DNA from: Acidimicrobiales bacterium
GTDB lineage: Bacteria; Actinomycetota; Acidimicrobiia; Acidimicrobiales; MedAcidi-G1
Assembly: GCA_029245675.1 (NCBI GenBank)
Contig: JAQWOV010000005.1
Span: forward strand, 22,248-86,247
Direction: 5' to 3'
DNA length: 64,000 nucleotides
Under the pieces are notes generated by a model that ran no database searches, had not been told where the DNA came from, and saw only the letters and a program-made list of their open reading frames with translations. Position numbers and translations under genes: made by a program. Of the stretch, positions 44,173 to 53,269 are shown piece after piece; within the stretch, counting starts at the first letter, position 1; each line of letters opens with the position of its first letter.

Positions 44173-44273
44173 GACTTCTTATTATTTTTTGAAGTGGCAT
44201 ACAGTGAAAAAAGTAGTATTCGTTGGTTAAATGACTAAGTAGCAAAGTTATTTTTGATTAAGAAAGGTTGCTA

Positions 44274-45533
44274 GTGCCAGAATCCATCACAGTTACTGAT
44301 AATCGCACTGGCGAATCAGTTGAAATTCCTATCGAAAATAATGGAGTTGACGCCAAAGCTTGGAGTAGTTTGCTTCCCGGCATTTGGTTTAACGATCCTT
44401 CTTTTGGAGTAACAGCCGGAGCGGAAAGTGGTATCACCGAATTAGACGGTGGAGCCGGAATCCTTCGGTACCGCGGTTACCCAATAGAGCAAGTAGCTAC
44501 TTCCCTTAGTTTTCTTGAAGTAACACATCTGCTTCTTTTCAACCAGCTCCCTACCGAAGAAGAACTTCAATCCTTCGCAGATGAAATAGCTGAACATGCA
44601 GCAATCCATGAGAACTTTCATAAACGTATCCTTGAAGGTTTTCGAGACGATGCCCATGCAATGGGTGTTCTTGTCTCAAGCATCGCAGCTCTTTCAACTT
44701 TCTTTCCAGAAAGCAAGGACATCGAAAATCCTGACATCAGACGAGCTCAAATGATTCGACTCATCGCAAAGATGCCTACCTTGGCTGCAAGCGCATACAG
44801 AAAAAATGTAGGAGCGCCTTACGTCCAACCTGATCCTGATCTTGACTACACCGGAAATTTCCTCACCATGATGTTCTGCCATCCAGATGGAAGTTACGAT
44901 ATTGATCCGGTTTTACGAAATGCTCTTGACCTGTTGTTCGTTCTTCATGCCGACCACGAACAGAACTGTTCTACTACTACAGCGAGAGCAGTTGGGAGCG
45001 CTCACGCCGACCCATATGTAACGATTGCTTCCGCCGCTTCGGCTCTTTATGGGCCTCGTCATGGTGGCGCTAACGAAGCTGTTCTGAGAATGCTTGAAGA
45101 GATTGGAACATACGATCAAGTAGATGACTTCATTGCTTCTGTGAAGTCTGGCGAAGGGCGCTTGATGGGGTTCGGCCATCGAGTGTATAAAAATTATGAC
45201 CCCCGCGCAGTAATTGTGAAAGAAACAGCTCACCGAGTATTTGAAGTGACAGGCAAGAATCCTCTGTTAGATATCGCTTTGAAACTTGAAGAAGTTGCAC
45301 TAGGAGATCCTTACTTTATAGATCGCAGCCTTTATCCAAATGTTGATTTTTATTCAGGTTTGATTTACCAGTCAATGGGATTCCCTGTTGAAATGTTTAC
45401 CGTTCTCTTCGCCATAGGTCGCACTCCAGGCTGGTTGGCGCACTGGGACGAAATGCTGCAACAGGATTCTCGTATTGCTCGACCACGCCAGATTTATACC
45501 GGGCCTGCAGAACGAGATCTTCCAAACCGTTAG
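44274..45533 (+). CDS. gltA: Citrate synthase
   Basis: Citrate synthase joins oxaloacetate and acetyl-CoA at the entry to the TCA cycle. The roughly 419-residue protein shows GVTAGAESGITELDGGAGILRYRGYPIEQVA, LHADHEQNCSTTTARAVGSAHADPY (catalytic His region), ALYGPRHGGANEAVLRML (His), MGFGHRVYKNYDPRA (His), and VDFYSGLIYQSMGFPVEMFTVLFAIGRTPGWLAHW (Asp/Arg), the type II layout. GTG 44274 is chosen with a GAAAGG site 6-7 bases upstream; the TTG at 44268 is an alternative. It is separated from the M20 gene by about 45 bases. Confidence 0.95.
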   Translation: MPESITVTDNRTGESVEIPIENNGVDAKAWSSLLPGIWFNDPSFGVTAGAESGITELDGGAGILRYRGYPIEQVATSLSFLEVTHLLLFNQLPTEEELQSFADEIAEHAAIHENFHKRILEGFRDDAHAMGVLVSSIAALSTFFPESKDIENPDIRRAQMIRLIAKMPTLAASAYRKNVGAPYVQPDPDLDYTGNFLTMMFCHPDGSYDIDPVLRNALDLLFVLHADHEQNCSTTTARAVGSAHADPYVTIASAASALYGPRHGGANEAVLRMLEEIGTYDQVDDFIASVKSGEGRLMGFGHRVYKNYDPRAVIVKETAHRVFEVTGKNPLLDIALKLEEVALGDPYFIDRSLYPNVDFYSGLIYQSMGFPVEMFTVLFAIGRTPGWLAHWDEMLQQDSRIARPRQIYTGPAERDLPNR

Positions 45534-45579
45534 TTGAACTAATTCAATTCAACTTGAGGAGTTCTTCATCGAATAATGC

Positions 45580-46764
45580 ATGATGGACGGTATGAATGAA
45601 TTGATAGATGCCGCTAACTCCGTCTTTGATGATGTAGTAGCGTTCCGTAGAGATCTACATCAACATCCAGAATTGGGTCTAGACAATCCTCGTACACAAG
45701 AAAAAATTCTTGACGCGTTGAAAGACTTGCCGGTAGAAATCCACACGGGAGAAGGATTAACTTCAGTAGTCGCAGATTTAGATGGGACTGAAGACGGCCC
45801 AACTGTACTTTTACGGGCAGATACCGATGCTCTTCCAATGACTGAGGACTCTGATGAGCCTTTTTGTTCTTTAGATCCGGGTAAAGCCCATGCTTGCGGC
45901 CATGATGCTCATACCGCAATGCTTATTGGCGCGGCACGTTTACTTTCAGAGAGACGCGACGAGTTCTCCGGACGAGTACGCTTCATGTTTCAACCTGGCG
46001 AAGAAGGAGCTTTTGGTGCTCCAATGATGGTCAAAGAAGGCGTACTTGAAGAAGTGAATCGCGCTTTTGCTATTCACATAACTCCAAATATTCCTAATGG
46101 TTACGCGGCTTGTCGCCCTGGCCCTTTTATGGCCTCTACAGACACTCTGCGAGTTACGGTTACTGGAAAAGGTGGACATGCTTCAACTCCTTATCTTTGT
46201 ACCGATCCGATACCAGCGATGGCGACCATGATCACTTCTCTTCAGATCGCGGTTACTCGTGAAATTAATACTTTTGACCCTGCTTTGATAAGTGTCACTC
46301 ACGTAGAAGGAGGCACTACTACGAATGTCATACCGGAAGCTGTTTTCTTTGAAGGAACTATTCGATGTGTGTCTGAGAAGACGAGAGAAAAAGTACGTGA
46401 TTCGATTAGGCGGGTATGCACACAAATTGCTTTAGCGCATGAGTGTGAAGCTTCGGTAACTCTAGAAGAGGGATATCCGGTGACCGTCAATCATGCCGAT
46501 CAGTCAGATTTTTTTGGAAAGGTTTGTGAACAGACTCTTGGAGAAGGAAAATTTTTGACTATGCCTGCTCCAGTTATGGGAGGAGAAGATTTCTCCTACA
46601 TTCTTCAGCAGGTTCCTGGGGTGATGGCCTTTTTAGGTGTTTGCCCCGAAGATATAAAAGACAGCCTTCAGGCTGCGCCCTGCCATTCGAATCGCATGCG
46701 TCTGAACGAAGACGCCATGGTTAACGGAATAGCTTTACATGTTGGAATGGTTTTAAATGGCTGA
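45580..46764 (+). CDS. M20D-family amidohydrolase
   Basis: The 394-residue protein belongs to the M20 aminoacylase/carboxypeptidase group: RRDLHQHPELGLDNPRTQ near residue 20, HACGHDAHTAMLIGAA (metal ligands) near residue 105, FQPGEEGAFGAPMMV (Glu/Glu), FAIHITPNIPNGY (His), GKGGHASTPY and the VMGGEDFSYILQQVPGVMAFLG segment. Relatives hydrolyse N-acyl amino acids, hippurate or indole-amino-acid conjugates; the substrate cannot be read. ATG 45580 is one of three near starts. It overlaps the TesB gene by 8 bases. Confidence 0.9.
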   Translation: MMDGMNELIDAANSVFDDVVAFRRDLHQHPELGLDNPRTQEKILDALKDLPVEIHTGEGLTSVVADLDGTEDGPTVLLRADTDALPMTEDSDEPFCSLDPGKAHACGHDAHTAMLIGAARLLSERRDEFSGRVRFMFQPGEEGAFGAPMMVKEGVLEEVNRAFAIHITPNIPNGYAACRPGPFMASTDTLRVTVTGKGGHASTPYLCTDPIPAMATMITSLQIAVTREINTFDPALISVTHVEGGTTTNVIPEAVFFEGTIRCVSEKTREKVRDSIRRVCTQIALAHECEASVTLEEGYPVTVNHADQSDFFGKVCEQTLGEGKFLTMPAPVMGGEDFSYILQQVPGVMAFLGVCPEDIKDSLQAAPCHSNRMRLNEDAMVNGIALHVGMVLNG

Positions 46765-47587
46765 AGATAACCCTTTTGAGAATTTTGAGGTTCCTCCCTT
46801 TAACGAGTTGATGTCTTTAGAGCCGCATGGACCTGACGTGTACGTGGGGACAAGTCCTCATTATCCGTGGGGCCGTGTTTATGGAGGTCAAGTGGTAGCG
46901 CAGGCTCTTCGCGCCGCTTCTTTAACCGTTGATGAGAGATACCATCCGCACTCTTTGCATTCCTATTTCATACGAGGTGGAACTAGCGACGAACCTATTC
47001 GTTATGAAGTCGACCGAATTAGAAATGGACGCTCCTTCGTTACCCGGCGAGTGGTGGCTCGACAATCTGATGGAGCGATCTTTAATCTTTCTTGCTCTTT
47101 TCAAATAGACGAAGACCAAGTTGATGTACAAGAGTCTCAACTTTTAGATGACGTAGGTGATCCTGGAAGCGGAGACTCAGATGACTGGGGATTCATGAAC
47201 CAACGCATCGCCCTACAAGAAAAAGGACGTACTGCTACTTGGATGAAAGTTACCGACACCATTGGAGATAGTCGAATTCTCCAAGCCTGCGGCTTAGCAT
47301 TTGCTTCCGACGAAATGCCAATGAGCACCATCAGACGTTCACATCCGTTGCTAGAAGGAGTTGAGCGAGGAGATCCTGCCTACTACGAGACGTTTATCGG
47401 AGCCAGCCTTGATCATGCCATCTGGTTTCATCGCCAAGCCCCAGCTGACGACTGGTTACTTTATGACTTTCGTTCACATGGGTTAACTGGTGGTCGGGGT
47501 CTTTCCACTGGTGAAATCTTTACCCCGGATGGCCTTCATGTGGCCACCGTGGTACAAGAAGGACTCTTTAGGCAACGAACACGATAG
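46757..47587 (+). CDS. tesB: Acyl-CoA thioesterase II (TesB family)
   Basis: TesB-type enzymes hydrolyse medium- and long-chain acyl-CoA. The 276-residue double-hotdog protein shows YPWGRVYGGQVVAQALRAAS and HPHSLHSYFIRGG in the first hotdog, RIRNGRSFVTRRVVARQ, and ASLDHAIWFHRQAPADDWLLYDFRS and GRGLSTGEIFTPDGLHVATVVQEGL in the second, matching the family. It overlaps the upstream amidohydrolase by 8 bases, so the two are probably co-translated. Confidence 0.92.
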   Translation: MAEDNPFENFEVPPFNELMSLEPHGPDVYVGTSPHYPWGRVYGGQVVAQALRAASLTVDERYHPHSLHSYFIRGGTSDEPIRYEVDRIRNGRSFVTRRVVARQSDGAIFNLSCSFQIDEDQVDVQESQLLDDVGDPGSGDSDDWGFMNQRIALQEKGRTATWMKVTDTIGDSRILQACGLAFASDEMPMSTIRRSHPLLEGVERGDPAYYETFIGASLDHAIWFHRQAPADDWLLYDFRSHGLTGGRGLSTGEIFTPDGLHVATVVQEGLFRQRTR

Positions 47588-47648
47588 ATGATTAAAATTC
47601 TTAAATGATGCTCAACAATATGAACAATGTTCAACAGGTAGCTAACTC

Positions 47649-48035
47649 ATGTTTTTAAAACGAATCGGATTAGCCCTTCTTGTAATAGTGACTTTCACTT
47701 CAATTATCAGTCTTATTAACTACATTGCAGAAGCCGCCGATAAAGGGTCCGACACCCCTCTGGACCCCAACTGCGTTACTGGCTGTGCCGACTATTCAAG
47801 TCAAGTCACAAGCGGAATTGTGACCTGCTTCATCGTTGCAGCCATATGGATTTGGATTTTCCGTCGTAGAAGAAAAAACCGGTCTTCTACGGAGACGTTT
47901 TCTAGTGAACAAGAATCAACATCAGGAAATGAGCGTCAAGAAAAGAGATCGTCAAGATCAAGAAAAGAACCTTTTGATGGCTCCGGGAATGACCCTTTTG
48001 GATCTGATGACGAACAAGGTTCAGTATTCTCTTAA
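47649..48035 (+). CDS. Small two-segment membrane protein of unknown function
   Basis: The 128-residue protein has an N-terminal hydrophobic segment (residues 6-25), a short external loop with two Cys (DPNCVTGCADYSS), a second hydrophobic segment near 58-72 (IVTCFIVAAIWIWIF) followed by RRRRK, and a Ser/Glu/Lys-rich cytoplasmic tail. The Cys pair in the external loop could form a disulphide. No family was recognised. It lies between tesB and a zinc-ribbon gene on the same strand. Confidence 0.55.
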   Translation: MFLKRIGLALLVIVTFTSIISLINYIAEAADKGSDTPLDPNCVTGCADYSSQVTSGIVTCFIVAAIWIWIFRRRRKNRSSTETFSSEQESTSGNERQEKRSSRSRKEPFDGSGNDPFGSDDEQGSVFS

Positions 48036-48119
48036 CCAGTAACCAGCATCTATACCAACAATAACGGACGTAACGTTCAGAATTGAACTAAGTTAATTAT
48101 TGGAAAGACAGGAGTAACT

Positions 48120-48344
48120 ATGAACGACCCCACAGAAACAAGATCCTTCTCTTGTGTGAAATGTCATGGCACTGAACACACAACCGGAGAGATACGAACC
48201 ACCGGTTCTGGAATAAGTAGATACTTGAATCTACAAAATCAAAAATTTGGTGTTATCAGTTGTACCAGTTGCGGCTATTCGGAGATGTATCGCCTGGACG
48301 GCAAAGGCGGCCTCGGTACGTTCTTCGATATTCTCACCAACTAG
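48120..48344 (+). CDS. Small zinc-ribbon protein (PF09855-like)
   Basis: The 74-residue protein contains two CxxC pairs, SCVKCHGTEHTTGEIRTTG and VISCTSCGYSEMYRLDGKG, spaced as in the small zinc-ribbon proteins annotated as nucleic-acid-binding (Zinc_ribbon_13). Its function is not known. An AGACAGGAG ribosome site lies just upstream of ATG 48120. Confidence 0.75.
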   Translation: MNDPTETRSFSCVKCHGTEHTTGEIRTTGSGISRYLNLQNQKFGVISCTSCGYSEMYRLDGKGGLGTFFDILTN

Positions 48345-48456
48345 AAAAACTATTCCAAAATCGGTGAGTCAAACGACACATGTGTTGTCGGTCACCACAC
48401 CCATTAATTCTCTTTTTTTGATGCCACAATATAAGGTACTAATTTCAGGAGTTTTA

Positions 48457-48870
48457 ATGATTTGTAAAGATAAACCCGTCGCTTTAAACGAAGTGAAAAT
48501 ATTCTCTAACCTCTCTAAACAAGATTTGCGGTCAGTTGATCGTCTAACGACCACAGTCAATGTTAAAGCCGGTCATCATCTTGCTCGTGAAGGCGAACAC
48601 GGACGAGAATTTATGATCATTAGAAAAGGTGAAGCGACCGTTAATCGTGACGGAGAAAAACTAACCCAGCTAAAAAAGGGTGACTTCATAGGTGAAACTA
48701 GCGTGATTGCCGGCACCCCTCGCACTGCTACCGTTGTCGCTGATACAGACATGATCATTGACACTATGAATCGTCAAGAATTCTCTATTCTCCTTGACAA
48801 AGTGCCACAATTAGCGCGCAAGGTACTGACATGCACTGTCCAACGAATGCATCAAACGAAAAACTTTTAA
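48457..48870 (+). CDS. Stand-alone cyclic-nucleotide-binding domain protein
   Basis: The 137-residue protein consists of one cNMP-binding fold: VKIFSNLSKQDLRSVDRLTT, VKAGHHLAREGEHGREFMIIRKGEATVNRDG, GDFIGETSVIAGTPRTATVVADTD (phosphate-binding cassette with Glu and Arg) and MNRQEFSILLDKVPQLARKVL. There is no DNA-binding or kinase domain. ATG 48457 is chosen because AGGAG stands 6 bases upstream and the family fold starts there; longer in-frame starts exist (48421). It may sense cAMP/cGMP and act on a partner, which is inference. Confidence 0.85.
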   Translation: MICKDKPVALNEVKIFSNLSKQDLRSVDRLTTTVNVKAGHHLAREGEHGREFMIIRKGEATVNRDGEKLTQLKKGDFIGETSVIAGTPRTATVVADTDMIIDTMNRQEFSILLDKVPQLARKVLTCTVQRMHQTKNF

Positions 48871-48922
48871 TCTAAAAACCTGCCTCCCTCCTTTTTTAGA
48901 AAACTAGAGATAAGTTTTCACT

Positions 48923-49852
48923 ATGACTGATAAGCCACGCATCATCCTTGACTGCGATCCAGGCATTGACGATGCCTTCGCTATCGTTACCGCTTCACGA
49001 TGGGCAGAAATAGTTGCCATCACTACAGTCTCAGGAAACGTCTCTTTAAATAAAACTACGGCAAATGCTTTACGTCTCAGATCTCTAATTGATTCAAATT
49101 TTCCCATTCATGCTGGCGCCCATGAACCTCTTGAAACTGCCCCTCTTTCAGCCGGTCACGTACACGGAGAATGCGGATTAGGTGGTTTAGACCTCCCCTA
49201 TTCACCAGAAAATCCTGACTCAACTAATGCCGTTGAATTTCTTGTTGAAACGACACGGAAAGAAGAAGGACTGCATCTTGTACCCATTGGCCCTTTAACA
49301 AATATCGCTCTCGCTCTTCAAGCAGACCCTGACTTATCTAAAAGAGTGTCTTCGATTACTTTCATGGGCGGAAGCGCTGGAGGGCTTGGAAACGTTACCG
49401 CTGCAGCCGAATTCAATATTTACGCAGATCCAGAAGCTGCTCAAGTTGTGCTACACAGTGGAAGTCCGATCACAATGATTGGGTTAAATTTGACGCATCA
49501 AGTTCAAGTCGGAATTAAAGAAACCGAGATCTGTCATTCGATTGACACCCCGGTTGGTTCAGCCATGGCCTACCTTCTTGACTTCTATGCAGATTTTTAT
49601 CGATCACATCTCGGCACTGAAACGGGATCCATGCATGACCCATGTGCAGTACTTGCGGTGACTCACCCAGATCTCTTCACTTGCGAAGAACGACACGTAA
49701 CCGTTGAAGTTAAGGGGCAACATACACGCGGAATGACTCTCGTTGATGAACGCGGTGCCGGATCAGATTCTGAACCTAATTGCAAAGTTGCTTACAGCAT
49801 CAATCCAGAAGAAGCAGTATCTCTAATCATGCAGGCTGTCGCTGAAGTTTAA
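48923..49852 (+). CDS. Inosine/uridine-preferring nucleoside hydrolase
   Basis: These enzymes split nucleosides into base and ribose for salvage. The 309-residue protein begins with the calcium-site motif IILDCDPGIDDAFAIVTA, and contains IPVGPLTNIALAL-type text (VPIGPLTNIALALQ), TFMGGSAGGLGNVTAAAEFNIYADPEAAQVVLHSG, and SMHDPCAVLAV with the last metal-binding Asp. It is a separate copy from the nucleoside hydrolase at 62033-62905. Substrate preference is not readable from sequence. Confidence 0.93.
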   Translation: MTDKPRIILDCDPGIDDAFAIVTASRWAEIVAITTVSGNVSLNKTTANALRLRSLIDSNFPIHAGAHEPLETAPLSAGHVHGECGLGGLDLPYSPENPDSTNAVEFLVETTRKEEGLHLVPIGPLTNIALALQADPDLSKRVSSITFMGGSAGGLGNVTAAAEFNIYADPEAAQVVLHSGSPITMIGLNLTHQVQVGIKETEICHSIDTPVGSAMAYLLDFYADFYRSHLGTETGSMHDPCAVLAVTHPDLFTCEERHVTVEVKGQHTRGMTLVDERGAGSDSEPNCKVAYSINPEEAVSLIMQAVAEV

Positions 49853-49857
49853 AGCAA

Positions 49858-50328
49858 TCAAACAGGCTGATGAACAGTGGCAGCCCATCCACCTGTGGTC
49901 GGTACAGTAGAGAGCCCTACGGTGCTTTGAAGAAGAAGTGAAACGACCTCGGAAGCAACGACTTGACGAGGGTTTATTTCCCAAACCAGTCCATGTTTTG
50001 CGTGATCTTGACGTGAAACCCATACTTCTGGGGGCTTGATTCCCATTTTTTGAAGTTGGTCCGAAGCTCCTCGTCCTGATCCATGGGCGACACCCACAGA
50101 AGCCAGACTCTGACTATTTCCAGGCACGAAGGTTCCTACCGGGACTTTCGGCCCTCGAGCAGAAAACCAAGCGAAAAAACCTGGAACTTCATTTTGGTGA
50201 TCTTCTGCCACGACGGGTTCTACGTTGATCCACCCATCCCCTAATTCAGCGATTTTTTCAATTGCAGATTCCAAATCTTGCTTAGATTCTGAATCAATAA
50301 ACAACATCTCTGTTTCATACTTTGTCAT
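49858..50328 (-). CDS. Protein of unknown function downstream of arsC
   Basis: The 156-residue soluble protein has no signal or membrane segment and ends in a Trp/Ala-rich tail (TTGGWAATVHQPV). Its ATG overlaps the arsC stop by 4 bases (ATGA), so it is the last gene of the lysozyme-like/ABC/arsC run. I do not recognise a family; the WSAMAAH-like or other motifs of neighbours are absent. Possible roles in arsenate or redox handling would be guesswork. Confidence 0.6.
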   Translation of the reverse strand: MTKYETEMLFIDSESKQDLESAIEKIAELGDGWINVEPVVAEDHQNEVPGFFAWFSARGPKVPVGTFVPGNSQSLASVGVAHGSGRGASDQLQKMGIKPPEVWVSRQDHAKHGLVWEINPRQVVASEVVSLLLQSTVGLSTVPTTGGWAATVHQPV

Positions 50329-50738
50329 TTGTTCTCTTCACCTAAAAGTTCAACCAATAGCTCTCGAACACGCTCTTCGATCCGATCTCGAACACTACGG
50401 ACCATCTCGATTCCTTTCCCTGCGGGATCTTCGATTTCCCAATCGATATAACGTTTCTCAGGATAAACCGGACAGGTATCTCCGCACCCCATTGAAATAA
50501 TCACATCTACTTCCCGGACCATGTCATCAGTCCATTTTTTGGGCTGCTGATCCGTGATGTCTATTCCTACTTCAGCCATTGCTTTAACTGCCATCGGGTT
50601 GATCTGATTTGCGGGTTCCGACCCTGCAGAATAAACCTGAACTGCTTCTTCTCCAAGGCTACGCATCCATCCAGCTCCGATTTGCGATCTTCCCGCGTTA
50701 TGCACACAGAGAAATAAAACACTTGGTTTATTAACCAT
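50325..50738 (-). CDS. arsC: Arsenate reductase, low-molecular-weight phosphatase type
   Basis: The 137-residue protein has the phosphatase loop FLCVHNAGRSQIG near residue 10 (Cys-x5-Arg-Ser), the AGSEPANQINPMAVKAMAEVGID segment, the ISMGCGDTCPVYPEKRYIDWEIEDPAG region with Cys residues of the redox relay and the conserved Asp-Pro, matching thioredoxin-coupled ArsC. It would reduce arsenate to arsenite. ATG 50738 lies 7 bases after the ABC permease stop. An arsenite exporter or ArsR gene is not next to it. Confidence 0.92.
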   Translation of the reverse strand: MVNKPSVLFLCVHNAGRSQIGAGWMRSLGEEAVQVYSAGSEPANQINPMAVKAMAEVGIDITDQQPKKWTDDMVREVDVIISMGCGDTCPVYPEKRYIDWEIEDPAGKGIEMVRSVRDRIEERVRELLVELLGEENK

Positions 50739-50745
50739 TTTTATC

Positions 50746-51735
50746 TCAAGAGACGTCGCGACGGTTAAAGACAATAAATCCGCCTAGTGCAAAAGCGCTC
50801 GCGATAGCAAAAGCTATTAAACCGGCAGTGAGATACGAGTTGGCGTAAACTTCGACCCAATAGGTTTCACCAAATCCTCTTTGTTTCACCCATTTTGTTG
50901 TATCGGATTCAGAGAGGAACGCCGTGGCGTTAAATAGTGGGTCCCAAGGCGCTAACCATTTGATCCAAACATTGATAATGATCCCACCGATGAGTTGATA
51001 GCCGAGAAGAGACATAACTGCTCCAGCGGTATGGCGGGTAAATATCGCGACAGTTCCAGAAATGATCCCTAATAAACCAGCGGCGATACCGATTCTTCCT
51101 GCTGTTGAAATTAGGTCTATCCAGAATCTGGCATCAACCCCTTGGGTGGTTCCTTTTGCCAAGGCTGTTGGCCAAAGAGAGAAAGCTATGGCAAGGCTTC
51201 CTGTCGTCGCCACTAATGCGGACCCCAAGAATGTTGTGAGATATTTCGCGAGAAGCACTCTATTTCGTCGTGGTTCCCATAAAAGAACTTGTTCGATGGT
51301 GCCGAATCGGTATTCCGCCCCAAAGAATGACGCCCCGACAAGCCCGCCAGTCAGAACCGCTAGAAGTCCCCCTATTATCGGCAAGATGCCTTCTAGCCCA
51401 CCAAATGGTTCAGTTCGGTTCGGCTCTGGAGTCGGTCGTGTCGAAGACCAATCTTCGGTGCTGTCTCCTAAAAGCCAGGTGAGATGAAACCTGTCATCTG
51501 CCCACTCAAAACAGGTTTCTTCTTTTTCCGATTCTTCTAAACCCCACTGCTCTAAATCTTCGTAACATTCTTGAACAGCGGCACTATCTGGCGCGGAATG
51601 TTCATCAGTAACTAGAAAAGTGATTGTTCCGACCAACACGCCTATACCGACTGCAAATATTAGAAGAACTCGAGCCATGCGGCGGGCAGCGAACCGCTCT
51701 AGTTCTGACCCCAGGAGCCGTAAAAAAGTCTTCAT
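50746..51735 (-). CDS. ABC-2 type transporter permease
   Basis: The 329-residue protein has about six transmembrane segments and a large external loop (residues 45-105, rich in Glu/Cys/Trp) after the first segment. TFLGSALVATTGSLAIAFSL and the GGFIVFNRRD end are typical for ABC-2 family permeases (PF12679 group). Its ATG overlaps the ATPase stop by 4 bases. Together they should form an exporter; substrate unknown. Confidence 0.85.
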   Translation of the reverse strand: MKTFLRLLGSELERFAARRMARVLLIFAVGIGVLVGTITFLVTDEHSAPDSAAVQECYEDLEQWGLEESEKEETCFEWADDRFHLTWLLGDSTEDWSSTRPTPEPNRTEPFGGLEGILPIIGGLLAVLTGGLVGASFFGAEYRFGTIEQVLLWEPRRNRVLLAKYLTTFLGSALVATTGSLAIAFSLWPTALAKGTTQGVDARFWIDLISTAGRIGIAAGLLGIISGTVAIFTRHTAGAVMSLLGYQLIGGIIINVWIKWLAPWDPLFNATAFLSESDTTKWVKQRGFGETYWVEVYANSYLTAGLIAFAIASAFALGGFIVFNRRDVS

Positions 51736-52670
51736 AATATGTCTCCGGATCTACCTTCAGTAAGACCAAGAAATACTTCTTCTAGGTTTCCTTCTTCGCT
51801 TCGTAATCCGGTGAGATAGATGTTGGCATCAGCAAGAATTTGAGTGATGCGTGCAGGATCGTCTGGGGCAGGTTTAATTTCTAACTGGTTGTTTGTCCGG
51901 GAAGAAACAACGAACCCTTGTTCTTCTAAAATTTTGCTAGCTTCAGTAGCATTTTCAACCGTGACGACAAGCGTGCTACTACTTGACGAGTTAACAATTT
52001 TGTCAACTGGCCCAGAAGTAACTACCTTGCCATGATCAATGATGACAACTTCGTCACAAACCTGTTCGATTTCTCCTAACTGATGGCTGGATACGAAAAC
52101 CGTTTTCCCGGAATCTCCTAAGTCTCGTAACAACCGACGCATTTCGACAATCCCTGCAGGGTCTAACCCGTTTGCTGGTTCATCAAGAACTAAAAGCTCA
52201 GGATTCTTAAGAAGTGTCGCAGCCACTCCTAGTCTTTGTTTCATCCCGAGGCTATATTTTTTTACTTTTATGTCGGCGGCGTCAGCTAAACCAACTTGGT
52301 TAAGAATTTCATCAATTTCTTTTCGTCGTATACCTTGAATACGTCCCAGAAGTCTGAGGTTTCTTCGTCCAGTGAATTCTTCAAAGAATTTGGGATTCTC
52401 AACAAGTGCTCCAACTTTTTTTAACGCCTGTGACGCGCCTTGAGGCATTTCAGATCCGAGAAGAGTGACAGAACCGGAACTAGGTTTTATTAAGCCAAGC
52501 ATGCATCGAATCGTTGTGGTTTTTCCTGACCCATTCGGCCCTAGGAAACCTATGACTTGACCTGGTTCTTCAATGTTGAGATCTAACGTATCTACAGCAA
52601 TGGTGGGGCTGTGTCGGAATCGTCGATACCGTTTACTCAACTGAGAAATTTCTAGAATCGACATAATCAA
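51732..52670 (-). CDS. ABC transporter ATP-binding protein
   Basis: The 312-residue ATPase carries Walker A GFLGPNGSGKTTTIRCMLGL, the signature KKYSLGMKQRLGVAATLL and Walker B LLVLDEPANGLDPAGIVEM, followed by a C-terminal domain of about 90 residues as in exporter-type (CcmA/bacitracin-type) ATPases. It is the partner of the downstream permease. Start ATG 52670 or 52664. It lies 3 bases after the lysozyme-like gene. Confidence 0.93.
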   Translation of the reverse strand: MIMSILEISQLSKRYRRFRHSPTIAVDTLDLNIEEPGQVIGFLGPNGSGKTTTIRCMLGLIKPSSGSVTLLGSEMPQGASQALKKVGALVENPKFFEEFTGRRNLRLLGRIQGIRRKEIDEILNQVGLADAADIKVKKYSLGMKQRLGVAATLLKNPELLVLDEPANGLDPAGIVEMRRLLRDLGDSGKTVFVSSHQLGEIEQVCDEVVIIDHGKVVTSGPVDKIVNSSSSSTLVVTVENATEASKILEEQGFVVSSRTNNQLEIKPAPDDPARITQILADANIYLTGLRSEEGNLEEVFLGLTEGRSGDIL

Positions 52671-52673
52671 ACT

Positions 52674-53180
<507 letters not shown>

Positions 53181-53269
53181 AAATTAGAGAGGGATTGTCG
53201 TTGACTACTCAAGAATAGTCACAATTCGATGCAACTTCTTGTCACTACATTGTTTTCTCAGGAACTGAA

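Noticed and set aside
44171..44205. TTGACT and TACAGT as a citrate synthase promoter
   Set aside because: The spacer is 23 bases, too long for a standard promoter.
35085..50738. Aquaporin and arsenate reductase as one arsenic-resistance system
   Set aside because: They are 15 kb apart in different operons, and no arsR or arsenite pump is visible.
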